Part shown: one piece after another, positions 46,801 through 59,753 of the stretch
Layout: every line of letters begins with the position of its first letter
Numbering within the stretch: the first letter of the stretch is position 1
Source of the DNA: Tetragonia tetragonoides
Lineage: Eukaryota > Streptophyta > Magnoliopsida > Caryophyllales > Aizoaceae
Assembly: GCA_038025085.1 (NCBI GenBank)
Contig: CM076139.1
Location: 48,898,807 to 48,962,806, forward strand
Reading direction: 5' to 3'
Length of the DNA stretch: 64,000 bases
Notes under the pieces: model-generated
The model's database searches: none
What the model was told of the DNA's origin: nothing
Seen by the model: only the letters and a program-made list of their open reading frames with translations
Program-made: the position numbers and the translations under genes

Positions 46801-49800
46801 GTTGTGTTTTTGTAGATATAGATTGCCAAAATTAGAAAAAAAAAGCTATCACAATCAACTCTATTTTCAAATATCCAAATCACCTTTGTCGGTATTCAGT
46901 TTGCATACCAGAACTAAGCAGATGTCTTCTTCTATTATTGTTTGAAGATGGGTGTTTGAACTTGCTATCTTTAAATTGAAGTCAAATAGCTCACTAGTAA
47001 TTCGATTTGTGAGAGTCCTTTTTAGATGTGCTCTAAGACATCATTTATTGATGCAAAGCGCAAACTGAAGTGGGTGGGTGGGTTTGTTGGCTAGTGCCAC
47101 TACCATGAAAAACCTATTAATTTATATGTGAATTAAGAGAAAGGGAATCAATATCTGCCTGCACTCTGGTTAAGGACTTAAGGTGCAGGTTGGAACCTTT
47201 TCTCAGCTATACCACAATGCTGGTGAAGTTCCACTTCTGTTTGTGCTTTTGGCTGGTTTCTTTCGATGGGTAAAATAGTGATATTGGAGAACATCTTTCT
47301 TTAAATCTTGACACATCTGCTCATCCACCTGTATTCCGCTTGATGTAAAACTATACAATTTTTTGCTGTTCAAGGACCATCTTATAGTAGGTGATTCTTT
47401 GAAATTTCAGGCTTTGGTGTTGATACACAGATTTTTTAGCGTGTCACTTGTCGTATTTTTCATTCTATGGCATTCCTCTACCACTGGATATACGACATCC
47501 AACTCAAAGGTGGGCAAGCTACTTGACGGTGAGCTTTGCTTATACTGCTAATGTTCCTTCAATTTTGGGATTTTGTTTCACATTGCTTCTTTTTTTTCCC
47601 GGTTGACACAGGTATCAGACAATGCATCTTCTACTCCAGAGCATGATCAAACCGTTGATGGTGATCAAGTCAGTAATATGGATTCTACAGGTTGGGATGG
47701 CCACTCATGGTATTACATCTCAGTGAGAATTGGCTTATACCTTTGGGTATGATAATGTCCCTGCAGTAAGTCAAATTCTATTTCAGTTTCTTAGATGTAA
47801 GCTTCTAATCCGTTTTTTATTCATATCTGAAGATTGCTTTGCTGAATCTAATCACTATCTCTTCAACTTGGGCGAGAGTAATTGATGTTATGGATAGCGA
47901 GGTAAGTTGCTGTATTCTAGATTGACCTCACATATGGATCTCCTTGCACATGTAACTATGTTTTGTATCCAGTCAGGTTCAAGACTGTTTGGATTTATAG
48001 GTGCTGGTGCTACACTTGGCCAGCTGTTTGGGTCATTATTTGCAACTGGAATGTCTTGGTTGGGATCTTGTATGTATTGTTTCTCATGGAGTCTTCTATA
48101 CTTGTTGCCATTGTTTATCTCTGTGAGTCTCTAGTATAATGTAACTCTCTTTTACTTTCAGTTTTACTGCTAGTGGCTGCTTTCCTGATGGAACTAGCTG
48201 CGCAGTCCTCCAAAGGAATAAGTCAGGATGCATTATCACTCTCTGAGGAGGACACTCCAATAAAGTGAGAAAATATCTTTCTCCCTTTTTATCCTCTCCT
48301 CTTCATTATTTCTTTCCCACCTTTGAATGATGAAGGCAACTTAATTAAGGGTACGAGAAAGAAAATAAAATGAAGGTGATAAGACAATGGATGTGACAGA
48401 GAAAATAAAGTGAGAGGATAAATAAAATATGTAACCCTGAGGGATTAGGTCAGCTGGTTTTTTTCCTTTTATTGGTGGTTGAAAGCGGGGACTGGGGAGT
48501 GGCCAGTGAGGGGCCTGTGGTGGGGCAGGAGAAGAGCTTTCTCAATCTATGCATTCCCTTCAAGTAGATGCTGTAGTGTATATATACTGTATGTGAGCAG
48601 AGACCGATTGACTTGCATGTCCTACCTTAGAACACTGTAATATACTAATATGACTGGTTAACTTAGTGTATATCTCAAGTGTCGAATTTGTGTGGATGAT
48701 CCTAGAAGATATAATGATTTATGATAATTTGAGAATTATCAATTATATATAGAAATAAATGGACTACAGAAACTTGATTGTCTAGTGTCTGCATGGAATA
48801 TTTCTTACATGTTTAGGTACAATCAGAAACACCTCAATGAATGTTTGAATTAGTGTACAATACTGTACAAGAATGGCACGTAGATAGCTTAAAGAAAAGT
48901 TGGGTTCAGGTGAGCCTTATTTGGAGTTAATTAGTGTTCTATGGAGCGCTATAGGCAGCACTATGTTTGAATACTTCTGCTGAGAATCCAAGATGAGGTC
49001 AAGGTACAGTTGCGTACATCTTAACCTTTCAAGTCCTTGCCATTGCAGGGATTTACCTCAGTACTGTTTATTATGTCGAGGATTGTGGTTTGCAACATTT
49101 TTTCTTTCCGTCTGTTGTAGGAGCTGATTTGTTCAGCTGTAAAGATTTAAAGGATAAGAAGTTTTCTCTAGATTGGAGTCTGGTTAATGTATGCCATTAT
49201 AATGGAAAACAGGTTAAGGGGGAAGATAGCTGATTTTAGCTTGTAGTAAATGAGATTCTGAAGTATTTATGCCCCAAAAGGGGGAACGAAAAAGATGACT
49301 GATTTGTTCACCAAAAAGTCTGAAAAAGACCTATTTTTATAATGTATTGAAGTAGTGCCAGATCATAACATCTTGACTTGACTTTTGTTGATTGTAGTAA
49401 ACCAGATAATCAAGAAACTGAGATGGATGAGAACATGAGTTCAGCTAGAAAAGGATCTTCGGCATCTTCTCCAAAGCTCGCTTCTTCTACGACAAAACCT
49501 CAGCTTTGGGTCATGTTGGATGGATTTTGGCTTATACTGTCCTCAACTTATTTGATATATGTATCAATATTTTTATGGCTCGGTGCTGTGGTCTCATCGT
49601 TCTTTTACTTTCAGGTGAGGTTACTATAATTTTTTACTGGCAAGTTCAATTCTATGCATGGTCATTTGGCTGTTGTTTTTTCTTTCAAGGTCTTATGGCT
49701 TGTTCAAACAGTGCTTTAAGTATACACAAGTCTTAGTATATCATCTTAGAAACCATTGCATGAAGTCCATTGTTTGGTTGGTTTTCATTACCTTGTAACT

Positions 49801-52800
49801 TGTCAGTACGTATACGGTATATCATAAACCTGCAAATGATAATATGAAGTTGTCTGTCTGAACATTGTGGATAGACTAGTGGTTGAACACCTACCATTAC
49901 CACAGGGAAGATAAGGTTCATTTCAACTTAGGTAGTGTTTGATAATGGTTAGCATAAATTCTAAGGGATCCATAATTATAACCATGCTGCAATATTCGGC
50001 CATGTGATGCATCTTCTTGGCTAATTCTTCAAACTATCACAGAACTGATAGTCCTTGGCTTAAAATGCTAACTCAGATTTTGCTGTGTCTAATCTTAGCT
50101 AATATTCTGAATGAAAGCCAAACCTGAATGTCTAAAAGAAAAGGATGCCACAATCAGCTAATATAGAGAGACACAATCATTGTCAGATGTATAATCCAGA
50201 ATAACGACGAGATGACGACGTAACCACTTTAAATTGGAGAGATGCCTCGGGAGTATCACTCTAATTACAAGGTAAATTCTATTGTCCAGATATTTGGCTG
50301 GTCATTCTATATGGGACGCAGTGCTGGCCTATAAACAAGCCCATGTGCAAAAAATGAAGGTGGCCGAGATGAGGTTTGGACTTGGATGTGCAAGCTTACA
50401 AGAGATTAGGTCAGGAATGATGTATTAAGAGATAAGGTGGGGGTGGCAGGATGACATTGAGAGTAAGATGCCAGAGACGAGGCTCAAGTGGGTTTGGCAT
50501 ATTTGGAGAAGACATCTAGATGCCCAAGTGAGTAGGTAAGATACTTAGGGACTGCAGGAGAAGAAGAGGCACGAAGAAGAGTTGGGGGAGGTGCTTAGGA
50601 AATATGTGACCCTTCTAGAGCTTACCGAGGACATGACCCTCAGTAAAATCTGACTTAGTATGACATGAGTAGAGGATCGTATATAGAGAGGCTTTTGTTA
50701 TCCTTCTCCTTTTCCATTCTTATGTCTTCCACTCCACCTTTATGTTTATATTAATTTATTTACTTGTTTTTTTCTGTATATCCTTGTATATAATTTCTTC
50801 CTTTTCATTGATTCGTGCGCTCATCTATTCAAGCATACATTCTCTCTATAATTCAACTGTTTTGAAAACTCAAAACTTTGTTTTATAAACTCAACATCTA
50901 CTGGAAACAACTTCTCTACTAGCTAGGGGTAAGGATGCGTACATCTGGGCCTCCCAAGACACCGTCGTCGGCACATCCTTACTTGGTTGTTCTTGTTGTT
51001 GTTGTAAGCACAATCACGTGTCGAAATGGCAGAGATGCACATAGGTGTGTCTATTGGAAATAGCTTCTCTACTAGCTAGAGATAAAGCTGCATACATCTA
51101 GACCTCTTCAAACCCTGCTTGTTGATGTCGTTCTACCCTTTAGAAAGGCTATAGATGACAACCGAAATCCAACTAGAGTGGAACCCTTGATAAAAATTGA
51201 GGACTTATCTTTATGGTTTCCGAATGTCAAAATAACATTAACATTACTCGAGTACCCCCAGGCTCTCACCGAGGTGGGGAAAGGAGAGGTCGGTTGTATG
51301 CGATCCTTACCCCTGTAAAAATAGAGAGGTTGTCTCTATTTGACCTTGATCCTTTGCGTGACCAGCATCTCCAATTTCAGAATGCCTTAATGGTATCTCA
51401 ATATCGTAATGATATTTAAAATCCAGCTATTACTTGATTTTTAATGTTTACTGTTCAGAGATAAACTATCAGTAGCCATTTGTCATTTTTTTCTTTCTTT
51501 CTCTTTGCTGTCATCTTCTTGTCTGAGAAGGTAGAAAATTCTAAAAATACGTGTACCATCCTTCCAAGTTGTTTCTGGACTTATGACTTTGGTTAGTGTC
51601 GAAGGAATTAATCTTCTCGGAACCTTGGGAGGTATTCATCGTCGGTAGGCTGCTTTTCACACAAGCATTCCTTCAACTTACTTTGGACTTTCATTCAGGA
51701 AAAAGTTGGGGTGGTGGTGGTTAGTCCTAGTCTCCTAGACAAAGGGTCTGTTCGGTAATAATTAGCGTTAGCTGTAGTCTTAGCTATTTTATTAGTGGTT
51801 AGCTGTTGAACTAGCTATTAGCTGTCATGAGCGGTACGTAACTGTTAGCTGTTTACTTGGTTGAGTGTTCGGTAAAGGTAGCGGTTTGGTTAGCTGATTG
51901 ATGTAAAATGACATAAAAGGACATAATATTATTATTTTATATTAAAGATAAATGGATAGAATCGGGATTAAATTTCTAAATAATTTCAATAGCTAACCTT
52001 TAGAGTTGAAAGGCTAATTTTATTAGCTTTTGTAAAATACTACTTTAACAGCTAACAACCACTACTGAAAGCGAGTTACCGAACACAACAAATTAGGATA
52101 GGTAGTGGTTTGACTAGTTCAAACCACTAACAGCTACCCAAAAGTGGCTTGCCGAACACACCCAAAGCTTTCTGGGTTCATTTATGGAGAGGGGAGAGGG
52201 TGTGTGAACACATGATGTGTGAAAGGAAGCCTATTTTCCTCATTGACCATGGAATAACACTATGCTATTTTCCACAGTGTCGACATGTATGCAGTGTCGG
52301 GTCGCGTGTTGGATCGTGTCGACACGCGACACAGCTCTGTTTTCGAGTGTCGGAGAAACATTGATTTAGGCTGAGTTTGGAAGGGCAAGGGACCACTAAC
52401 TTCTTGCTAAACTATTAATGCTTTTTTCACTATAATCCGATGTTTGTGAATGGAGAGAAATAACCGGATTTCCAGAAATAAATACAGTTCCACTTCGTAT
52501 TTGGTCTGATGGTTTTTCAGTCTTTTTCGTGGGCTTATGCTGCTGGAGCTTTTCAAGGGAACTTTTTGGTCTGAATTGCACCATGATTGACACGCTGTTA
52601 TGTTATCTTGCGCTTAATAATTCTTTCTTATGAGAAATGCTGGTCCTTCAAGCTTTGCTTTGAATTTTGTTCTCTTTCATCTATCAGTATAGTTCCTCTT
52701 TTTCTATCGATCTGCTCACTATTTCTATCCTTGTAACTGCAGAAAGTTTCGATAATTGCAACAACTACATCAAGTGCTGCAGGCAGAAGAAAAATGTTTG

Positions 52801-55800
52801 CAGAGATAAATAGCTTCATTGCGCTTTTTATATTTTCAGGGCAAATCACCTTAACGGTATGCTATTTCTGTGCTTATGATAATTTTCGGTATAAAATGAG
52901 ATGTGTAACTTCTTTTTAAAGTGTTCCAAAGGGTTGTTGAGATGCTAATGCTTTTTTGCTTTTTATCATCTCAACTAACTATCATCTGCTGCATGAATAC
53001 TTCTTTTTGATAAACATAATAGACCTATGCTATCCACTGTACGTCGAAGCATCCCTATACTTCTACCCGTACATTATTTCTTTATATTGTGACTTGTGGG
53101 GAGATTTATTGCAAACTACTGTTACGAGCATGCCTCTCCTCCCAAACATTCTTTCACACTGGCTATGTGGTTGTGATCTGATTCTTGTATAAGCCTGCGG
53201 TTGGTTACTTATGTCAATAGAAAGGAAGGCCCAGAAGGCTTGGTTGGCTTTGAGCATGGGAACAGCTGCTTTGGGCTTGTTAAGTTTCAAGAATAGTAAG
53301 CACTTTTGTTTTATGGAACCCTCATGTATGACACATTTCCCGTTTGAGGTAGTTCATTATGAGCAAGAACAACCATTCCTCTTAATTGACCTGTAAAATC
53401 CTAGAATAACCTTTTCTTTCTACCCATGTCTCGTCTTGTACTTGATAGTAAAAGTATCACTGTATTCAAACTTATTGACTCTACAGTAGAAAAAAAAAGA
53501 AGCAACATATGGCAACCATAAATCCGCTGGTGAGGAACTGCACTTCCTAGATCAGCAATCTAGCTGCCAAATCTAATGTCTGATAGACTAGCGATTACGT
53601 TCTTGCATCCACTGTTAAGCATCAAAATGTTACTCTTTGGTGTCAAGAACTTACCAAAGCAATAATGCGACAATATTGTGGTGCCGGCCAGATGATAAAG
53701 TTCTATTCATTGTGCTTGAAGTTTATTTCTGAGTGACCGTTCATCCATCACCTGTTATGATCCAATTTTTGACCTTTTTCTTGCATCCCTAGTTCTATTC
53801 TCATGTTACAAAAATGAGTAAATTACTTCTATTGTTGCTGTAGTTGTTCTATGGCAATCCTTCCTGCCTTTCCTGAAACCTTTTTACGGATCATGGTAGC
53901 AGTTTACACTTTAGCTTTCTTATGCTAGCCTCTACATCAGCGTTATTCTTTGAAATCCGTGGCATTGAGAAGTGAGACATCTATTTCAAAATAGATAAGA
54001 GTATTAGTTTGTGTTATCATAGTATTCTGATGATCACAACCTGCATTGTTTTTTGATCTCTTGTATATACTGAAACAGGGCAGGATACTTACTGTCGCTG
54101 GGGTCACTACTGCTATTTGCTCTGCTCCATTAGTAGCCATAATCAATTTGGTTGCTATTGCTGTATGGCCAACTTGGTCTGTGGTTGCTGTTTGCGAAAC
54201 CCTGAGGAAGGTTTGTTCATATGATTTTCTCTATTTTAACTGTGTCTCAAGTTAATTTTTAGGATAAAATTGGTGATCAGATCTGCAACCCATGCTATAC
54301 TTGCCCTCTGCAGGTGGTTATGTATGTTGTAACCAGGCCAGGAAGGGAACTCCTATTTACTGTTGTCTCACAGGAGGAGAAATACAAAGCCAAGGTATGA
54401 TACCGGATTTACCAACGATTTTTTTAAATCATTGATACTTGGTGTCTAACCTTCCACTATAACAATTATTGGTTAGCGAATGCAGCAACAGGGAATCCAT
54501 TAAAATTTTAGGCAACATAACCCCTTCTCTTCTTTTCTTTTTGTTGAACATGTAAAACCACAACCCAAGTCACAGTTTGTTAAAGCACTTTGGCTTTTCC
54601 CTCCGTTTCTTTTCATGCATTGCGATAAAATTTGGCACGAAGCAGACATTGCTGCATGAAGATTTCTCCGTTGCTTCTCGCAAGTGTTCTCACTAAACCT
54701 CCTGATTTAGGTATGCATAGATGTAATTGTGCAAAGGCTTGGAGATGCCACAGCAGCAGGGATGTTCAAGCTGCTTACTGGAACATTCAAAGGGAGAACA
54801 TATAGTGTATCTCTCTATGCCCTTCCTGTAAGTCTCCATCCACTTGCTTCAATTGGTTTTAAAACAAATATTCAAGAGGTATGGTGCTTCTTTCAAATTA
54901 CTGTTCTTTTGGCTATTAAGGATTTTCCTAAGATACCAAAGAGAGATTGAGTTTGAATCAGAAAGAAGAAAGACAAATATGATCTGCTGATCTCGCAGCA
55001 AAGACCTATACCCTGTCCAAAACCACTGGAATTGATGTCAATATGACGTTTTCCAGCTCGTTGTTCTGGTTTTCCCTACAATAAACATGAAATACTGGCT
55101 AGGTCCCTTCCCATAGTGATGACTGAACCCAAACTCAATTTGTCTACTCACTTGAGTATCTGAATCATCCTTTTTGGTTTTGTGAGAGAACTGGCCAACA
55201 TAGCATTGGGTGATCAGGAGTTGGAAGAATCATCTCCTTCCCCCCCCCCCCCCCCCCTCTTCTTGCTTATCAATTAGCATCCATGGCACTATGCATAACA
55301 TAGACAACAAGGCTAGATTGGCTGTTATGTCTTTTGGTTCTGACCCAAATCAAGCTCTTGCAAAAGCTCAACTCTTGTAAGCCATGGGGAACAAAATTGA
55401 GGTGTATAAAACTAGCAAATGGTGTGTTGTTGGCGTTGCTAATATGGATAGCCTTCCTTCTTTCACCCCTCGATTCGCAAAGGACATACCCAATTAAAAA
55501 GTGATATGGGAGTTAGATATAGCATCATCAAGAATCTACATGTATAGAAGGTGAATGAGCAAGGAGAGAGAGAGGGCACCCCTCAATTTCGCCGTGCATC
55601 TGGGAGTAGGCTGTTGGCTATCCTAGACTTTCATGATGGGCTGCGGTTAGTGGAAGAAGGTGAGCCCTTACGATTGCGGGCCTTAGCCTTGAAATTTATT
55701 CCCTTGGGTGCATCCAGTTGAATACTCCCAGCTTTAGCGAAGAGCCGAAGACAAATTGCGAATAAGCAAGCCAGTTTGCTGCTGCTAATCAATTTACCAT

Positions 55801-56071
55801 CATCTGCCATACGCCCATACATCCATTTTTTTCAATCTTTTTTTGGTATTAAACATACTCTTTAGTCTTTAACCCCCCCCCCCCACACACTATATGTGTG
55901 CCCTCTTTCTCCCCTTGCCTATTTCGTAACTAAGGGCATGTTCTTTTCAACTGGTTTTCAGTTTTGTCCAGTTTTCACCAATTACCAGTTACAAAATACA
56001 GTTTTGTCCAGTTTTGCCCAGTTTGACCCAGTTTTGTCCAATTTTACCCAGTTTTAATAATAATAATAATA

Positions 56072-56125
<54 letters not shown>

Positions 56126-56134
56126 TAATAATAT

Positions 56135-56223
<89 letters not shown>

Positions 56224-56350
56224 TGTATTGATAATTATAATAATAATAAAAATAAAAATTATTTTATTATTTATTATTATTATTATTGATGTTGTTATTG
56301 TTATGATTATTGTTGTTAGTATAATTATTTTTCTTAGTATTATTATTAAA

Positions 56351-56390
<40 letters not shown>

Positions 56391-56400
56391 TTAGTTATTA

Positions 56401-56463
<63 letters not shown>

Positions 56464-56581
56464 CTAATGACACTAATAATAGTAGAAATAATAATAATTA
56501 TAGTATTTATTAATAATTATAATGATAATAAGAATAATAAAATAATAATGATAATAATATTATTATCATTAATTTTATTGA

Positions 56582-56666
<85 letters not shown>

Positions 56667-57787
56667 GAAAATTAAACAATTTTTAGTTTGACCTAGTTTT
56701 CCCCAATTTTTCCCAGTTACCAGTTAGACTTCCCAGTTTTCACCAGTTTTGTCCAGTTTCTCCCAGTTTCAGTTTCCAACTAGATGTATACTCCGTGCGA
56801 TGCACGGGCTTGTAGATTATCATTAGATAATATATTTTACAATATTGCTATTCAATTTTTAATTAAGAATGATTTATCAATTAGGCATATAGCAATTAAT
56901 ATAGAGTTACACAAAATCAAAATTATGATGTGTGATGTTTTTTTTCTCTTATTTTTTTAGCTATGTGTAATTTAAATTTTCTTATTTGACATGCATGAAA
57001 TAGTTGCTTGATCCAAATGGATAAATAAATTTCATAGTTAAGTGCCAGATTCATAACTACCGTCTTGACATACTATATACTAATCAAATTAGTATATGTA
57101 TACCTTCATGTATTTACGTATATCCATAACTTTCTACAAAGAGTAGTTTTCATTTATCCATCGTTGGTTTACATCATAGTTTATGAGCATTTTAACTATA
57201 GTAGGTTTACATCATATTTTATGTTAAATTTCTTATGTGTCATTCATTTGTTATGCAACTCTTGTTTAAATAGATGTGGAGATATCAATTGATGTTCTCT
57301 TCTTTTTTTTTAAAAAAAAAAAAGAATTTTCAAAAAATTATTGAAGAAATTAATTATCATTACAATTATCTTATGCACAAATTCTACCAATACTATATTT
57401 CTCCATCTCCATGGTGTTTAATCATGTACTTTCCCAACAGTGGCTTTCTACTATACAACTGAGGTTTGAAATCACTTAGAAATTTGAGATGTATGTATAA
57501 AGATTACCGATACATAATTTTCATCATTTATTTTAAAATAAAAATTATTTGTGGACTACTATCCCTTATTAAATTCATTATGCCTAGTCTTTAGTATAAT
57601 TTATGTTATGTTCATGTACCGTATTTATTAAGTTTATGTTCATGTATGCTCATTTAATTAGATTATAATAAAGTTCATGCATGTATTGTATTAATTATAG
57701 GTAATAGCATTAATTACTGGATATGATACTGACTGGGTAAGTTGACGTGACATGACACGTGTCAATGCAGCAGCGTGCATGATTCAC

Positions 57788-57853
<66 letters not shown>

Positions 57854-58023
57854 TATTAGATATTAGATTGAAAAGAACGTGCCCTAATTTGTTACTGTTT
57901 CTGTGACCACAGGCTTGCTTGTGGATAATTACAGCATTACATCTGGGCCAGCGACGGGAACGACTTGTAAAGCTGCACGCTTTGGATACAAACCCAGATT
58001 GTCCTGAAGACAATCCTAGATGA
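43807..58023 (+). CDS. Polytopic membrane protein, TLC ATP/ADP-transporter / MFS-like, 13 exons
   Basis: Exons: 43807-43908, 44070-44234, 47411-47509, 47612-47746, 47833-47901, 47973-48069, 48162-48264, 49398-49614, 52743-52856, 54079-54210, 54314-54394, 54711-54827, 57913-58023. Phases agree throughout, with GT-AG borders, giving about 513 residues. An in-frame ATG at 43750 would add 19. Hydrophobic segments alternate with short loops (YFVVLPLRDEG, GFIGAGATLGQLFGSLFAT, TVAGVTTAICSAPLVAIINL). The loop with TRPGRELLF, EEKYKAK and CIDVIVQRLGD resembles the conserved lysine/arginine-rich loop of TLC nucleotide transporters. Substrate and membrane are not inferable. The exon 3 donor (AAG|GTGGGC) is weak. 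The family call is from memory of that loop. The gene structure itself is firm. Introns 2, 8 and 12 are enlarged, and transposons are recognisable in introns 8 and 12. Confidence 0.82.
44235..47410 (+). other. Intron 2 of the membrane-protein gene
   Basis: 3.2 kb with no recognised transposon ends. A 63-codon frame at 44686-44877 is open but matches nothing I know. GATCTTGTTCAGCTC-AGTAGCCCAT is repeated in tandem near 44575-44640. Confidence 0.5.
50340..51005 (+). mobile_element. RTE-type LINE 3' remnant in intron 8
   Basis: Translated pieces such as MPETRLKWVWHIWRRHLDAQ, RRRRGTKKSW and LTEDMTLSK resemble the conserved C-terminus of plant RTE-clade LINE proteins, with stops and shifts. The 3' end reads CTAGGGGTAAGGATGCGTAC and closes in a TTGTTGTTGTTG tail, the common RTE/SINE ending of plants. 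Confidence 0.65.
51040..51330. repeat. Two further partial copies of the RTE 3' end
   Basis: 51055-51130 repeats TTCTCTACTAGCTAGAG and the following GTACATCT block in direct orientation. 51235-51330 holds an inverted version (GGATCCTTACCCC type block, GTATGCGATCCTTACCCC). Confidence 0.55.
51744..52163. mobile_element. MITE, 420 bp, in intron 8
   Basis: Ends GGGTCTGTTCGGTAA and, reverse-complemented, GGGTGTGTTCGGCAA, flanked by AAA on both sides (51741-51743, 52164-52166). The interior is rich in TTAGCTGTTA. Tourist-like, although AAA is not the standard TWA. Confidence 0.65.
55236..55930. other. Intron 12, coding-like but unidentified stretch
   Basis: After a C-run (about 55239-55256), a + frame reads RLAVMSFGSDPNQALAKAQL, a stop, then GNKIEVYKTSKWCVVGVANM. 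A minus frame is open at 55822-55631. I do not recognise either. Probably a relic of a captured or retrotransposed gene. Confidence 0.3.
56054..56680. repeat. Compound (TAA)n / (TTA)n microsatellite with several inversions
   Basis: Over 600 bp of alternating TAA and TTA blocks, able to form multiple hairpins. Long Leu or Ile frames here are artefacts. Confidence 0.95.
56780..57867 (-). mobile_element. Helitron inside the Tourist element
   Basis: On the minus strand the 3' end reads GCCCGTGCATCGCACGG, then AGTATACAT and CTAG (56783-56780), followed by T. The 5' end is TC at 57867-57866 preceded by A. It has 1088 bp with no Rep/helicase, and includes a (TA)n run. Confidence 0.82.
57789..57849. 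repeat. (TA)n microsatellite, about 30 units
   Basis: Near the 5' end of the Helitron. Confidence 0.95.
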
Positions 58024-59009
58024 CAAATGCATATATCTGCTGTAGACTTGTAGATTGGAATGACTAGATTCACAATTATTACCTCTGGTTACCAACTTTT
58101 AGCATACCGATTTTCCTGCCTGTTCATTCCCCTTCTAAGCTCTCTTATGAGACAGGCTGATGTATGAAGTGTCATTTTTTTGTCTGAAGGTATCACTTTT
58201 GAGATACGGTGATATCACTTTTTTACTCACTGGTATCACGCCTCATGCATGAGGTGACCGCCTCATACGAGTTTTTGTGTTTCCGTAGTTGCTTTGTTGT
58301 ATTCCCATGGCATTGTATTAAAACGAGCTCCTTGAGCCTTTACCTCCTCTTGACTTTTATTATGATAAATTTACTTTTATACGGTTTTTAGTAGATCATA
58401 AAGGCACCAGACCCAGTTGTTTTTCTGCGCTTGCTCTCACTGTATCAACATTATGTCGGCCATAAACAATTTATGTCCCTATCTGTAATTGGGTAACTAT
58501 CCACCATGAATAGTTTACTGAACTATATTTTGTGTACTTGAATATAATCTCTCTCAAAATCATTGCAAAATCTTTTAACCTAATGGTTTTGAATACAAGG
58601 AACTAGCTGTCTTCGACTAATTTATATTTTCGAATATCCAGTGGTTGAAAGTTGAAACATGTGATATGAGCATTGGCTGTAAAGAGGGTTGAAAATATGT
58701 TACTATTAACACATGTACATTGTACATAGCTAGGTTTGCACCAAACAAAAAATAAATGCAATATTTGCACCCAAAAAAGGAGACACATTAGAGAATGTCT
58801 TTGCAACATTTTTACAATAATATATTGGATCTTTTTGGTGCAACAAGTTACTCCTAAGTCTTAACTTCAACCGATGACACGGATTGAGATCCTCTCCATT
58901 TTTTCTCTCTCCGTTTTTTTTAGCAAATGGAGAGGATTCAAACTTTGATGACACTATCCAAGAACAGAAACTTAGACGGTATAATAGCAAGTTAGCAGCA
59001 CAAAAACTT

Positions 59010-59160
59010 GTTTAAGATGATCTTATTGTAATTTTTGGTGAGATGAGGGTCACTTTTTAGTGAAACAAGGATCACAGCTCATAACAAGTGACCCCTACAT
59101 TTCTAAATAATGATCCCGTTTTTCTGTGAGTTGGTATTTTATTACACAAGACCTGCTCCA
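59010..59160. repeat. Dispersed repeat, inverted partner of 41850-41990
   Basis: GGGTCACTTTTTAGTGAAAC ... GATCCCGTTTTTCTGTGAGT matches the complement of the copy at 41850. The two copies flank the membrane-protein gene in opposite orientation. Confidence 0.6.
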
Positions 59161-59606
59161 ATAACAAATGGTTTTGTTCAACCTTAAACTCCATAATCCA
59201 CAACTTATTGGGAAGGAAAAAAAAACCTCATTCTCTTGTGAAACTTTATTAAAAAGAGGGGGGGATCAATCTAGAGAGAGTATAAAGAGAGAGGGTGTGA
59301 AAAATGGAGAATGCATGTGTCACCTTTGGGACATGATAATGGTGTATATGAAAAGACTTGTAATTAAGCAATATATCCATATAAATGCATTGAATGAGAC
59401 AAATTAAAGCTGGAATTATCAAGTTTTGTTGCACTTGGAACTGGGGGTGGTTTCCAGTAGTGGAGTTTGGTTTTGGTGTGACTGATGTAATAAGCGTGTT
59501 TTACCCACTTAATTTCGAATTTAAATGCTAATTGCTCCAAATTTCGAATTTAACTACGGGGGAGTGTCAATTTACACTGAAGTGATCTATAGTCTATATA
59601 AGCGTT

Positions 59607-59753
59607 GAGTTGGGATCCTCACCATTTCCTAAATAGAAGGTTAGATCTCCTTCTCTCATTTTACCTCTTTGAATTTATTTAATTCAAAATTTTGTTAAAA
59701 GGAGATCTCACCCTCCATTTCTGTTAGCAAATAAATGAAGAGGATCCCAACTC
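59607..59753. mobile_element. MULE-type MITE, 147 bp
   Basis: Ends GAGTTGGGATCCTC and its complement, with a perfect 9-bp duplication ATAAGCGTT (59598-59606 and 59754-59762). It lies between two direct copies of GGAGTGTCAATTTACACT. Confidence 0.88.

Larger units (their letters stand above)
55934..57884. mobile_element. Tourist-like (PIF/Harbinger) element in intron 12, split by a Helitron
   Basis: Left end GGGCATGTTCTTTTCAACTGG. The right end, reverse-complemented, is GGGCACGTTCTTTTCAA in 57868-57884 and continues as TTGG only when the Helitron 56780-57867 is taken out. Target duplication TAA at 55931-55933 and 57885-57887. Its own length is about 863 bp, most of it TAA/TTA microsatellite with TTTTGTCCAG-type short repeats at each side. 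Confidence 0.82.

Noticed and set aside
56228..56691. Two + strand frames rich in Ile, Tyr and Leu
   Set aside because: Also triplet-repeat translation inside an intronic MITE.
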